From: a virus
IMG/VR virus record: IMGVR_UViG_3300042938_001810
Span: 1 to 28,113 of that record
Length of the DNA: 28,113 nucleotides
Strand: one strand, 5' to 3'
The notes beneath the pieces are model-generated. The model did no database searches and was not told the DNA's origin. It saw nothing but the letters and a program-made list of their open reading frames with translations. The position numbers were made by a program, and so were the translations under genes. The stretch's first letter is position 1, and each line of letters begins with the position of its first letter. Shown here piece after piece: positions 6,634 through 13,247 of this stretch.

Positions 6634-7295
6634 AAACTTTGATCGCAACTTTTGCTATTACCACTTCCGCATCCGCTGGCATTCTCACCTTTGACAATTT
6701 GCCTTCCACTTATCGTTCAAGTACTGGCAACGGGGAGCAGTTAACTAATTCTGTTGATGGATTCACCTTTACTTCTACTACAATTGTTGGAGTTTCTCAG
6801 AATAATTGGTATTACTATAATGCCAAAAACCCGCACATTACCAACAACGGCAGTAATGCTTATGCTATTGGTGTGCGTGGAACTACTGCAATGTACAGCG
6901 GGTATTATGATAACTTTAGTTTGAGTGTTCCCAATGCAACTTACAATATCTCCCGTACCGATGGAAGCCTGTGGAAGTTTAATCAGGCTGTGTTCACCTC
7001 GGTTTGGGCACCAGGAAATATTCATTTGATGGGTTACCGAAATGGTGTGCAGGTTTTAGATATCATGCAAGACATTAGTAACACGCAGCAAACAATGGTG
7101 AGCAATAGTTCTTATCCTGACCCTATTAATTGGATTGACACTCTGAAGATTACTAATACTGTAGCAATTACTCCTCTAAGGCATTTCGTCATGGATGATA
7201 TGTACTACACTCTTCCTGCCCCAAGCGTCTTGGCAATCATTGGGCTTGCTGTCTGTGGAACTAGTAATCGCCGTAGAAAGGATTCCAATGGCTGA
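6630..7295 (+). CDS. Secreted protein with PEP-CTERM-like sorting tail
   Basis: 221 residues. The N-terminus is a signal peptide (MKTLIATFAITTSASAG). The mature part is Asn/Ser/Thr/Tyr-rich with little charge, typical of an exported beta-rich protein. The C-terminus has PAPS (196-199), a hydrophobic helix (about 200-210) and a basic cluster RRRK (214-217). This tripartite tail matches PEP-CTERM-type signals, in which 'PEP' or, as I recall in Planctomycetota, 'PAP' precedes the helix and arginines. PEP-CTERM proteins are processed by an exosortase of the host. Such a tail in a phage is unusual, and the host is probably exosortase-positive. The ATG overlaps the previous stop by 4 bp. Confidence 0.78.
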   Translation: MKTLIATFAITTSASAGILTFDNLPSTYRSSTGNGEQLTNSVDGFTFTSTTIVGVSQNNWYYYNAKNPHITNNGSNAYAIGVRGTTAMYSGYYDNFSLSVPNATYNISRTDGSLWKFNQAVFTSVWAPGNIHLMGYRNGVQVLDIMQDISNTQQTMVSNSSYPDPINWIDTLKITNTVAITPLRHFVMDDMYYTLPAPSVLAIIGLAVCGTSNRRRKDSNG

Positions 7296-7527
7296 TATAT
7301 TTGTCGGAGACAATGATCATGGTGATGCAGTTCCACCTACTGATGTTCTATTGCAAACGATTAAACTACTCCGCGAGGATGTTGTGCAACTTGCCTATGA
7401 ACTCAACGAACTCCAAGCGTTACATAAACACAATGAATCTGTAGCAAAGAGTTACGAAAAGATTGCCACCAAATATCATGCGACTCTTGAGAAGTTAGCA
7501 CAGGACGAGAACGCCAATGAGAATTAA
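7288..7527 (+). CDS. Small coiled-coil protein, 79 aa
   Basis: The frame opens further upstream, but ATG7288 has GAAAGG about 6 bp upstream and overlaps the previous stop by 8 bp, which fits its neighbours. Residues about 20-70 (LLQTIKLLREDVVQLAYELN and on) form a long amphipathic, heptad-like helix. The product is acidic and soluble. No family recognised. Its 3' end overlaps the next gene by 11 bp. Confidence 0.65.
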   Translation: MADIFVGDNDHGDAVPPTDVLLQTIKLLREDVVQLAYELNELQALHKHNESVAKSYEKIATKYHATLEKLAQDENANEN

Positions 7528-7717
7528 GCCACCCACACTCGGAGAAAAGATTGCCATGACACTAACAAACGACAACGCTCCAATTAATGACGCATCCACT
7601 CTTGTGGCTCGTCTTGAGGAACACTCAGACTTTGCCAATAAAGTAATGCGGGATCTCCTGCGTGAAGCATCAGATCGAATTCAGCAATTGGAAAAGTCTA
7701 CTACCCCTGCCGTCTAA
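7517..7717 (+). CDS. Small helical protein, 66 aa
   Basis: ATG7517 lies inside the end of the previous gene, so the two are probably translationally coupled. A lysine-containing N-terminus precedes a long helix ('LVARLEEHSDFANKVMRDLL', then 'REASDRIQQLEK') that may be a coiled coil. Size and character match the preceding gene and they may form a pair. No family recognised. The stop codon lies in a CTAAATA heptamer. Confidence 0.6.
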   Translation: MRIKPPTLGEKIAMTLTNDNAPINDASTLVARLEEHSDFANKVMRDLLREASDRIQQLEKSTTPAV

Positions 7718-7720
7718 ATA
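7714..7720 (+). promoter_or_regulatory. CTAAATA motif, candidate late promoter
   Basis: CTAAATA followed by T, over the stop of the preceding gene and 17 bp before ATG7738. Same motif set as at 2242. Confidence 0.4.
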
Positions 7721-7737
7721 TGTGCTAGAGGGCTAAT

Positions 7738-8124
7738 ATGAAATTTAATTCCACCAAATATAAAAATATAGGCGAAGCGTGTTGGAAAGGCTACACAGCC
7801 AAAGGCACAAAACTCAAAGGCGGTCGGCGAGTTCCCAACTGTGTGCCTGTGCAAGAAGCCTCTCCTGCGTGGCAGCGCAAGGCAGGAAAGAATCCTGAAG
7901 GCGGCTTGAACGCGGCAGGGGTGGCTTCGTATCGCCGTGCCAATCCAGGCTCCAAACTACAGACCGCAGTAACAACTCCTCCATCCAAACTAGAACCAGG
8001 CTCCAAGGCAGCAAAACGCCGAAAGTCGTTCTGTGCGCGTATGGGGGGTATGCCTGGTCCAATGAAGGATGAAAACGGAAAACCCACAAGAAAAGCCTTG
8101 TCGTTGCGTAAATGGAATTGTTGA
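7738..8124 (+). CDS. DUF6321-like phage protein
   Basis: 128 residues, very basic. The second half follows a pattern I recall from many large phages: 'KNPEGGLNAAGVASYRRANPG', then a short basic region, then 'RRKSFCARMGGMPGPMKDEN' and 'GKPTRKALSLRKW'. This is the DUF6321-type signature; the function is not established, though such proteins are often annotated near virion or packaging genes. GAGGG precedes the ATG by about 7 bp. A CTAAATA motif just upstream suggests late expression. Confidence 0.75.
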   Translation: MKFNSTKYKNIGEACWKGYTAKGTKLKGGRRVPNCVPVQEASPAWQRKAGKNPEGGLNAAGVASYRRANPGSKLQTAVTTPPSKLEPGSKAAKRRKSFCARMGGMPGPMKDENGKPTRKALSLRKWNC

Positions 8125-8143
8125 ATTTGGTACATAGAAGACT

Positions 8144-9220
8144 ATGGCAATACTAAAAAACTACAATCCCACCGTTCACGACATTCATACTTACGCACCC
8201 GAAGCAACACTCACACCACTTGTTGGTGGTGAGCAGAGGGGATTCAACCCTTCTTGTCAGGGAGCAGCAGTTGATTGGTCGGGAGTCTCTCTGCGTCCTC
8301 GTGCATTTGCACGAGAGTACTCTAAATTACTAAGAGGCAATCTTACCACTCCATATGTTGCGGAGAACATAAATTTTTGGAACACCAGCAATCCTGCTGC
8401 TGTTCTTATCTCTCCTAAACACGCACTCATCTGCGAACACTATCGTGGCGCAGGGCGACCTGTTGGCGAAAATGAAGTCTATACATTCTTAGGAAAATCA
8501 GGAACTCGGCATTCGCGAAGAGTTATAAAGGTAACTTTTGCAATTGCTCCTGACCACACTCTATTAGAGTTTGAATCGGCATTCCCTGCGGATGTTTGCG
8601 TTTACGATCATATCGCCGATGCGCGATATATTCCACTCAAACACCCTGTGTGGGTACACGACTGTCAAGGCAGGGCATACAAAATGTCAATGGACAAATC
8701 CTTTGTGAGCAATGCTGATGTGTGCAGCGGGTTTGGTGTTATGCCAATCATGGACGGTGTTAATGACGGCGCACAGGCTGGCGGATGGGTGGTTATTTGG
8801 GGTGGTGATAGCGGCAGTCCTGCATTCGTTATTGATGAAGCAGGACATACTGTATTCGTTGGGCTAATGAACGGCGGGATGCAGGTAAACGCTCCTGAGA
8901 TTCGTGCAATTAATTCCGAACTCAAACCACACGGTTATACAGTAACTCATGTGAAATTGTCTTCTAAGATTGAAGACTTGAATGATGACGGTAAAGTTGA
9001 TGGTGCAGACTTGGCAGCACTGCTTGGTGCATGGGGTAATGGAAACATCTTCATGGATCTCAATGGAGACGGCAAAGTAGATGGATCCGATCTTGCTCAA
9101 CTGCAAGCAGCATGGGGTGCGTACACAATGTCTCGAAATGTTCCCGTACCAATCCCTGTTGTGGCACCACCAATATCACCAATAAATAAAAGTGGAAGAG
9201 GACAAAATAGAAGAGGATGA
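8144..9220 (+). CDS. Trypsin-like serine protease with dockerin-type calcium repeats
   Basis: 358 residues. The first 270 read as a chymotrypsin-fold protease: 'AVLISPKHALICEHY' (about 86-100, catalytic His99, compare 'LISPRHVLTAAHC'), 'APDHTLLEF' (Asp137) and 'GGDSGSPAFVI' (Ser223 in the canonical GDSGSP). Two dockerin-like repeats follow, about 277-298 and 304-325, each with the Asp/Asn ladder of an EF-hand-type calcium loop and ending AWG. The tail is Pro/Val-rich and basic. There is no signal peptide, so it could act in the virion or after lysis. Repeats of this form are, to my knowledge, typical of Planctomycetota. The ATG is 19 bp after the previous stop. Confidence 0.75.
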   Translation: MAILKNYNPTVHDIHTYAPEATLTPLVGGEQRGFNPSCQGAAVDWSGVSLRPRAFAREYSKLLRGNLTTPYVAENINFWNTSNPAAVLISPKHALICEHYRGAGRPVGENEVYTFLGKSGTRHSRRVIKVTFAIAPDHTLLEFESAFPADVCVYDHIADARYIPLKHPVWVHDCQGRAYKMSMDKSFVSNADVCSGFGVMPIMDGVNDGAQAGGWVVIWGGDSGSPAFVIDEAGHTVFVGLMNGGMQVNAPEIRAINSELKPHGYTVTHVKLSSKIEDLNDDGKVDGADLAALLGAWGNGNIFMDLNGDGKVDGSDLAQLQAAWGAYTMSRNVPVPIPVVAPPISPINKSGRGQNRRG

Positions 9221-9468
9221 AAGATATATAATAGTGTCATCGGGGCGGTGGCGTGACAGTGCGAACTATTACGCTACTCATGCGTTGCGGGAACTTCGCT
9301 ACCTGTTGACCTTCAGAGACTAGGGGGGGAAGCCGAAAGGCTTCCTCCTCACTTTGAAATAATCGTTCCAAAGAATTCAATCTGAATACTTAAAACCACC
9401 TAGGGGTCTATCTGACCACTAGATAATGCACCCCCTCAATTCCGAGGGATTTTTGAAAGGAGCGTCTG
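9221..9468 (+). ncRNA. Intergenic stretch with candidate structured RNA
   Basis: No gene in about 250 bp. TATAAT at 9227-9232 lacks a clear -35. Downstream, GGTGGCG near 9246 can pair with CGCTACC near 9297, enclosing a smaller GCG/CGC hairpin. The stretch ends in a strong hairpin (GGAAGCC-GAAA-GGCTTCC, 9328-9345) with a GNRA-type loop but no T run. A small RNA of about 110 nt is possible; equally this may be an untranslated region. Weak support. Confidence 0.3.
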
Positions 9469-10224
9469 ATGAAGACACTACTCACAAGTTTGGCACTGGG
9501 AGCCTCAGTCACAGGAACCGCGTTTGCACAGGCTACACCGCCTGTAGCGGCTTCCCCAACGGCTGTACCGCTCGTAGACGCACTCACGCTAAAGGAAACC
9601 TTTAGCCTGTTTGCAAAGGACGGCAGCAACAGCAGTGTTGCGGCTCTTGACTCCACGATTGGCGTGAAGGCAATTGGTTTGGATTGGCATATTACTGTGC
9701 CAGCGTATGTTTCCGATTCGTCGGGTTACGGCGGTCTTGATGTTGGTACTTCGTGGACTGCGCTTAACGCAGTTGATTTCATTGGCTCCAAGACATCACT
9801 TGCCATCCAAGGTGGTTTGTGGATGCCTATTGGATCTGCCAATTACGAAACCACGAATCTTGATCCGCATCTCGGTCTGCTAGTTGGATTTGATTGGGGC
9901 AAGTTTAATCTTGCACAGTCTGCTGATTGGCGTTTCGTTGGTGGCTCATATTACGATCCGTATTTGGATCGCGTGAGCGATGATGTTGCTACTCTCGTTA
10001 CTAATTTTGATTATGTGCTTTCGGAAACTCTTTCCGTTGGTGTAGACCTGACACAGAAGTATGTGTGTTCGGTTGGTGATGGAGTGGTTCTGCTCGGTCC
10101 ATCGGTCGAGTGGAAGGCTGCATCGAATGTTACTGTTGGCGCAGGAATCGGTTTTCCTGTTTGGCAGCAACTCGCAGTTGAGAACAACTGTGTTGCTAAT
10201 GCCGCCGTTTCTTTCAAGTTCTGA
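9469..10224 (+). CDS. Outer-membrane-type beta-barrel protein with signal peptide
   Basis: 251 residues. A classic signal peptide (MKTLLTSLALGASVTGTAFA, cleavage before QATPP) is followed by a Pro/Ala linker. About 200 residues of alternating strands follow ('VDFIGSKTSLAIQGGLWMPI', 'HLGLLVGFDWGKFNLAQSAD', 'VTVGAGIGFPVWQQL'). The last residue is Phe (AVSFKF), as in proteins inserted by the outer-membrane BAM machinery. It is likely a small barrel in the host outer membrane and may change phage adsorption, exclude other phages or alter permeability. Ribosome site GAAAGGAG seven bases before the ATG. No specific family recognised. Confidence 0.7.
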   Translation: MKTLLTSLALGASVTGTAFAQATPPVAASPTAVPLVDALTLKETFSLFAKDGSNSSVAALDSTIGVKAIGLDWHITVPAYVSDSSGYGGLDVGTSWTALNAVDFIGSKTSLAIQGGLWMPIGSANYETTNLDPHLGLLVGFDWGKFNLAQSADWRFVGGSYYDPYLDRVSDDVATLVTNFDYVLSETLSVGVDLTQKYVCSVGDGVVLLGPSVEWKAASNVTVGAGIGFPVWQQLAVENNCVANAAVSFKF

Positions 10225-10251
10225 TTTTTAATTCCAAAAGGATTTACTACT

Positions 10252-10416
10252 ATGGCTACTACTACTGCTACTAAGTCTTGCCCTGTTACTGGTTGCTTCT
10301 GCTGGAAGAACCCTCTGCACCTTGTTGCTTTCTTTGCTCTGCTTCCGTTTGCCATCAAGGGCGCAGTGTTTCTCTACCATGCGGCAGAGAACGCAGTCGG
10401 CACGCTTGTTAAGTAA
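10252..10416 (+). CDS. Small Cys-containing membrane protein, 54 aa
   Basis: ATG10252 has AAAAGGA eight bases upstream and lies 27 bp after the outer-membrane-type gene, so the two probably share a transcript that ends at the terminator at 10451. The N-terminus is Thr-rich with three cysteines (KSCPVTGCFCW), followed by one hydrophobic helix (LHLVAFFALLPFAIKGAVFL). No family recognised. Confidence 0.6.
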   Translation: MATTTATKSCPVTGCFCWKNPLHLVAFFALLPFAIKGAVFLYHAAENAVGTLVK

Positions 10417-10450
10417 TTAACTAGACAATTAAATAATTGATTCGGAGAAG

Positions 10451-10475
10451 GAGAGCGGAAACGCTCTCTTTTTCT
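10451..10475 (+). terminator. Rho-independent terminator
   Basis: A perfect 7-bp stem GAGAGCG / CGCTCTC with a GAAA tetraloop, followed by TTTTTCTTTT. It closes the unit of the outer-membrane-type gene. Confidence 0.9.
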
Positions 10476-10519
10476 TTTGTAAAATTGGCAAGTGAAATAT
10501 ACAAAGGCGGTCAAAGGGC

Positions 10520-10547
10520 TTGTGTAAACATCAGGATGCGGTATACT
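10520..10547 (+). promoter_or_regulatory. Sigma70-like promoter
   Basis: -35 TTGTGT (10520-10525), a 16-bp spacer, -10 TATACT (10542-10547). ATG10555 follows after seven bases, so the message should be leaderless. Confidence 0.65.
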
Positions 10548-10554
10548 GTGATAC

Positions 10555-10992
10555 ATGAGCCAAACACCTACACCGCATTTTCTGTTCTCAATTGATGGTA
10601 CTGTATGCACGGGATTCCTCAGTTTCCGCGATGGAGTAATCATTGCCACCGTGGACTGCGCGGGAGTTAATTGGCGCAACAATCTTGCTCAGTGCACCTT
10701 TGTGCAGTACCGATCAACACCACAGGGTCGTAAGAAGTGGAATGATTTAATCTCTTATGGTCGTGTAACTGAAAAGGTTTACAGCACAACATATCCAACC
10801 GTTGCTTGGCTCGAAACAAAGGATCAACCAAGTGTGAAAACAATATGCTTGGGATTGCTGATGACTTTTTATCACTCTGCAAATTCAAGCACCGATCCAC
10901 TTGAAACACTTGATATTGCGGATCACCGTATTCTTGCAAGCAGTCATGTAGCCCGTGAAACTATTAATACCCTTTACGCTTTGGAGGCATAA
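10555..10992 (+). CDS. Hypothetical protein, 145 aa
   Basis: A soluble mixed alpha/beta protein with no family recognised. Notable stretches are 'HFLFSIDGTVCTGFLSFRDG' at the start and 'LGLLMTFYHSANSSTDPLET' towards the end. There is no Shine-Dalgarno sequence, and the ATG sits seven bases after a -10 box, which implies leaderless translation. The next gene follows two bases after the stop, so the pair is co-transcribed. Confidence 0.72.
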   Translation: MSQTPTPHFLFSIDGTVCTGFLSFRDGVIIATVDCAGVNWRNNLAQCTFVQYRSTPQGRKKWNDLISYGRVTEKVYSTTYPTVAWLETKDQPSVKTICLGLLMTFYHSANSSTDPLETLDIADHRILASSHVARETINTLYALEA

Positions 10993-10994
10993 TC

Positions 10995-11429
10995 GTGGCA
11001 GATATTTTACAGCGATGGCAACAACAGTTTCCCCTGTGTTTTGAATCACAAGACAAAGACCTGTACGGTGTGTCTTGTGGTGATGGGTGGTATCCAATTA
11101 TTGAAAGTCTTCTTGGTGGAATTGAAAATCACCTGAAGGCAAAGTACGAAGCAGGATTTCGTCCTGTGGTGGAAAATGGAGAGTTCCCGTTCACCATTCA
11201 GTGCATTAAAGAAAAGTTTGGAACCCTTCGCTTCTATGTGAGCGGAGCCGATGACACGGTTTACAGAATGATTGTGGGTGCAGAAACAGCGTCCTCCATT
11301 ACCTGTGAAGCCTGTGGTGCACCAGGAAAGTTCTCACGGCGAGGCGCGTGGTTCCGAACGATGTGTACGAAATGTTCTACAGAGCACGGTTATGTTTTAG
11401 CAGACGAGGAGACGAGTGATGTTGAGTAA
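10995..11429 (+). CDS. Phage protein with C-terminal zinc ribbon
   Basis: 144 residues, starting GTG with GGAGG about 7 bp upstream. The first part has 'GDGWYPIIESLL' (29-40) and 'TIQCIKEKFGTLRFYVSG' (about 67-84), a signature I recall from many phage hypothetical proteins ('GDGW..LI' then 'Q.KEKFG.LRFY'). The C-terminus holds two Cys-x2-Cys pairs (C104/C107 and C124/C127), a typical zinc ribbon. It may bind nucleic acid or protein; the role is unknown. Confidence 0.72.
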   Translation: MADILQRWQQQFPLCFESQDKDLYGVSCGDGWYPIIESLLGGIENHLKAKYEAGFRPVVENGEFPFTIQCIKEKFGTLRFYVSGADDTVYRMIVGAETASSITCEACGAPGKFSRRGAWFRTMCTKCSTEHGYVLADEETSDVE

Positions 11430-11466
11430 AGACGCAGTAAACGAAACGAACCCACAGGAGAGTATT

Positions 11467-11715
11467 ATGAAAACCATTATTGAAAATAAATTGACAGAAG
11501 GAATTACTCTGCGCGTCACCTTCACCAAGAAGGACGGCACAGAGCGCGTGATGACTTGCACGAAGAACATGGAAAAGATTCCCGTGGAGCATCACCCAAA
11601 GGGAACAGGCAAGCCGCGCACAAGCGATGCGATTGCAGTATTTGATTTGGATAACAATGGTTGGAGATCGTTTTCACCGAGTTCGGTTCTCGCAGTGGAA
11701 TCCATTTACAATTAA
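11467..11715 (+). CDS. DUF2693-like SH3-fold phage protein
   Basis: 82 residues when started at ATG11467, which has CAGGAG about 6 bp upstream; a longer frame from GTG11416 lacks such a site. The sequence 'LRVTFTKKDGTERVMTCTKN', then 'VEHHPKG', then 'AIAVFDLDNNGWRSF' and 'SSVLAVESI' follows the pattern of small phage proteins of the DUF2693 type, which read as a beta-barrel. Function unknown. It is the third gene of the unit starting at 10555. Confidence 0.7.
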   Translation: MKTIIENKLTEGITLRVTFTKKDGTERVMTCTKNMEKIPVEHHPKGTGKPRTSDAIAVFDLDNNGWRSFSPSSVLAVESIYN

Positions 11716-11754
11716 AATAATCATGGTTTGACTGTACCAAAAACAGGCTGAAAT

Positions 11755-11818
11755 ACAGGGGATTCTGTCAATAAGTTATCGGACTTTACGGTTCGTGACC
11801 ATTGACGGAATCCCCTGT
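11755..11818. repeat. Long inverted repeat at a promoter
   Basis: ACAGGGGATTCTGTCAAT (11755-11772) and ATTGACGGAATCCCCTGT (11801-11818) are inverted copies with one mismatch over 18 bp, separated by 28 bp. The right arm contains the -35 hexamer of the promoter for the gene at 11839. It could be a pair of operators for a dimeric regulator or form a cruciform or stem-loop. Confidence 0.8.
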
Positions 11819-11830
11819 TTTTAGTATAAT
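11802..11830 (+). promoter_or_regulatory. Near-consensus sigma70-like promoter
   Basis: -35 TTGACG (11802-11807), a 17-bp spacer, -10 TATAAT (11825-11830). ATG11839 is eight bases after the -10, so translation is probably leaderless. The -35 lies in the inverted-repeat arm. Confidence 0.8.
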
Positions 11831-11838
11831 TTCACTAT

Positions 11839-12690
11839 ATGGCTACCGCTCCGTCCACTACCGTCTTCTCACCGTCTCGCACCAAAATGCCGAAAGCATC
11901 CACCTACAATATCTACACGCTCAAAGTTTCCACGCCCCCATACGGTCTGTGGATTAATATTCCGTTTCGCACCAAGGGCAGCACCGCTATTCGCGATGAA
12001 GCCAAAACTCGCGGAGCGCGTTTTGTTCCTGCTGCAAAGGGCAAAATGAAGTGGTGGCTTCCGCAAAATAAGTTCACTACCGAAACCATTGATTGGTTGA
12101 ACACGAACCAAATGATTCACGGTGAACGCTTGGCTCCTGTGTTTGATGCCAATGCTTTGCAGTTCAGCGACATCAATACAGCACTGCCGTTTCGCTTGTG
12201 GCTTGTTGTTCCGTTTGCCCACAAGGACGGAGTGAAGAACCTTGGTGCAAAGTGGAGCGGCGATTTAAAGAAGTGGTATTTCGATAATCGCACACTCACG
12301 CCTGGCATTTTCACCAATATGTTGGCGAATAAATGGGCTTGGTGCTTTAGCGGTACAACCGTTTCAAATCCAGGACAGATTTCAGAAATCAATTTTTCTG
12401 CTGAAGACTTGGATAGTAAGCGTACTGCTCCTCTTACTCGCACAGTGGTGCAGCCTACAGCGGCTCCTGCTGCTGATGTTCCGTTTCGGATGCAGTTGTG
12501 GTCATTCGAGAAGAATGATCACCTCATCGTCATGTGTACTACACCCGATGGTCGTGTTAATATTAAGTCTTCAGACGAGACTTATGTAAGCAACATCTAC
12601 ACCAAGGAAGAAGCGCGTACCTGTTGGAACTGTATTGTTGCTGACGGTTGGGTACTCACAGTCACACACAAGCAAGGAGAACACGAATGA
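11839..12690 (+). CDS. Protein with two DUF5710-like modules and a C-terminal domain shared with the next gene
   Basis: 283 residues. Two modules match the DUF5710 pattern (strand 'vPf..kd', then 'AK..GAkWd...kkWy'). They are 'INIPFRTKGSTAIRDEAKTR' leading to 'KMKWWLP' (about 39-75), and 'VVPFAHKDGVKNLGAKWSGD' leading to 'LKKWYFDN' (about 123-150). DUF5710 modules are found in plasmid and phage proteins, often attached to primases or methylases. The last 60 residues (from 'MQLWSFEKNDHLIVM' to 'ARTCWNCIVADGW') are similar to the whole protein encoded next (12687-12914). Leaderless start at a strong promoter. Confidence 0.75.
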   Translation: MATAPSTTVFSPSRTKMPKASTYNIYTLKVSTPPYGLWINIPFRTKGSTAIRDEAKTRGARFVPAAKGKMKWWLPQNKFTTETIDWLNTNQMIHGERLAPVFDANALQFSDINTALPFRLWLVVPFAHKDGVKNLGAKWSGDLKKWYFDNRTLTPGIFTNMLANKWAWCFSGTTVSNPGQISEINFSAEDLDSKRTAPLTRTVVQPTAAPAADVPFRMQLWSFEKNDHLIVMCTTPDGRVNIKSSDETYVSNIYTKEEARTCWNCIVADGWVLTVTHKQGEHE

Positions 12691-12914
12691 ATGAAGTATT
12701 CACTATACGACAGTGGATGTTTACACGAAATCATGAGGAGTTAGTCATCATGAGCACCACCACTTATGATCGTGGAATGATAAGGATTCAGTCTCGTGAC
12801 CGACACGGAACCATATTAGACGATATGCACACGAAGGTTGAAGCGCGTACCATGTGGTACGCTCTACTCGCTGACGGTTGGTTTCTTAATAAAAAGGAGA
12901 AAACTTATGCATAA
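12687..12914 (+). CDS. Stand-alone paralogue of the preceding protein's C-terminal domain
   Basis: 75 residues, starting at ATG12687, which overlaps the previous stop (ATGA); AAGGAG lies about 8 bp upstream. The alignment with the end of the preceding protein is clear by eye: 'QWMFTRNHEELVIM' against 'LWSFEKNDHLIVM', and 'KVEARTMWYALLADGWFL' against 'KEEARTCWNCIVADGWVL'. The two genes therefore arose by duplication, either by splitting a domain off or by fusion. Function unknown. Confidence 0.75.
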   Translation: MNEVFTIRQWMFTRNHEELVIMSTTTYDRGMIRIQSRDRHGTILDDMHTKVEARTMWYALLADGWFLNKKEKTYA

Positions 12915-13062
12915 CAAAAAAGATATTGTTGATCGCTTGATGCTCAAGCCACCACTGCATAATTTGACTAGTTGCGAATTAGTCGAAGCAGCAAATGAAA
13001 TTACGCGGCTCCGCAAGGAACTTGCCGAGATTAAAAATTCAAGGAGAACACATGAAGATTAG
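12907..13062 (+). CDS. Small helical protein, 51 aa
   Basis: ATG12907, with AAAAGGAG nine bases upstream, overlaps the previous gene by 8 bp. The product is charged and helical; 'CELVEAANEITRLRKELAEI' is a heptad-like helix. No family recognised. Co-transcribed with its neighbours down to the terminator at 13199. Confidence 0.62.
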   Translation: MHNKKDIVDRLMLKPPLHNLTSCELVEAANEITRLRKELAEIKNSRRTHED

Positions 13063-13189
13063 AGCAGGAAAGTTCGTCTACGATGCCCTGTGCGAAGGAC
13101 AACGCCTACGCCCCAAGACATGGGGCAAGAAGGATCGGTGTCCACGCAAGGAGCGAAGACAGGCAAAACGAGAATTACAAAATCACTGA
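13052..13189 (+). CDS. Small basic protein, 45 aa
   Basis: ATG13052 follows AAGGAG by seven bases and overlaps the previous stop by 11 bp. The product is strongly basic ('KTWGKKDRCPRKERRQAKRE'), which suggests nucleic-acid or ribosome contact. No family recognised. It is the last gene of the unit that starts at 11839. Confidence 0.58.
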   Translation: MKIRAGKFVYDALCEGQRLRPKTWGKKDRCPRKERRQAKRELQNH

Positions 13190-13198
13190 ACCCCCTAC

Positions 13199-13224
13199 AA
13201 GCCGCCCTATGAGGCGGCTTTTTT
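13199..13224 (+). terminator. Rho-independent terminator
   Basis: AAGCCGCC / GGCGGCTT stem with a 6-nt loop CTATGA, running into six T residues (13219-13224). Confidence 0.92.
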
Positions 13225-13247
13225 CATAGATACTTTGGGAGTTTATC

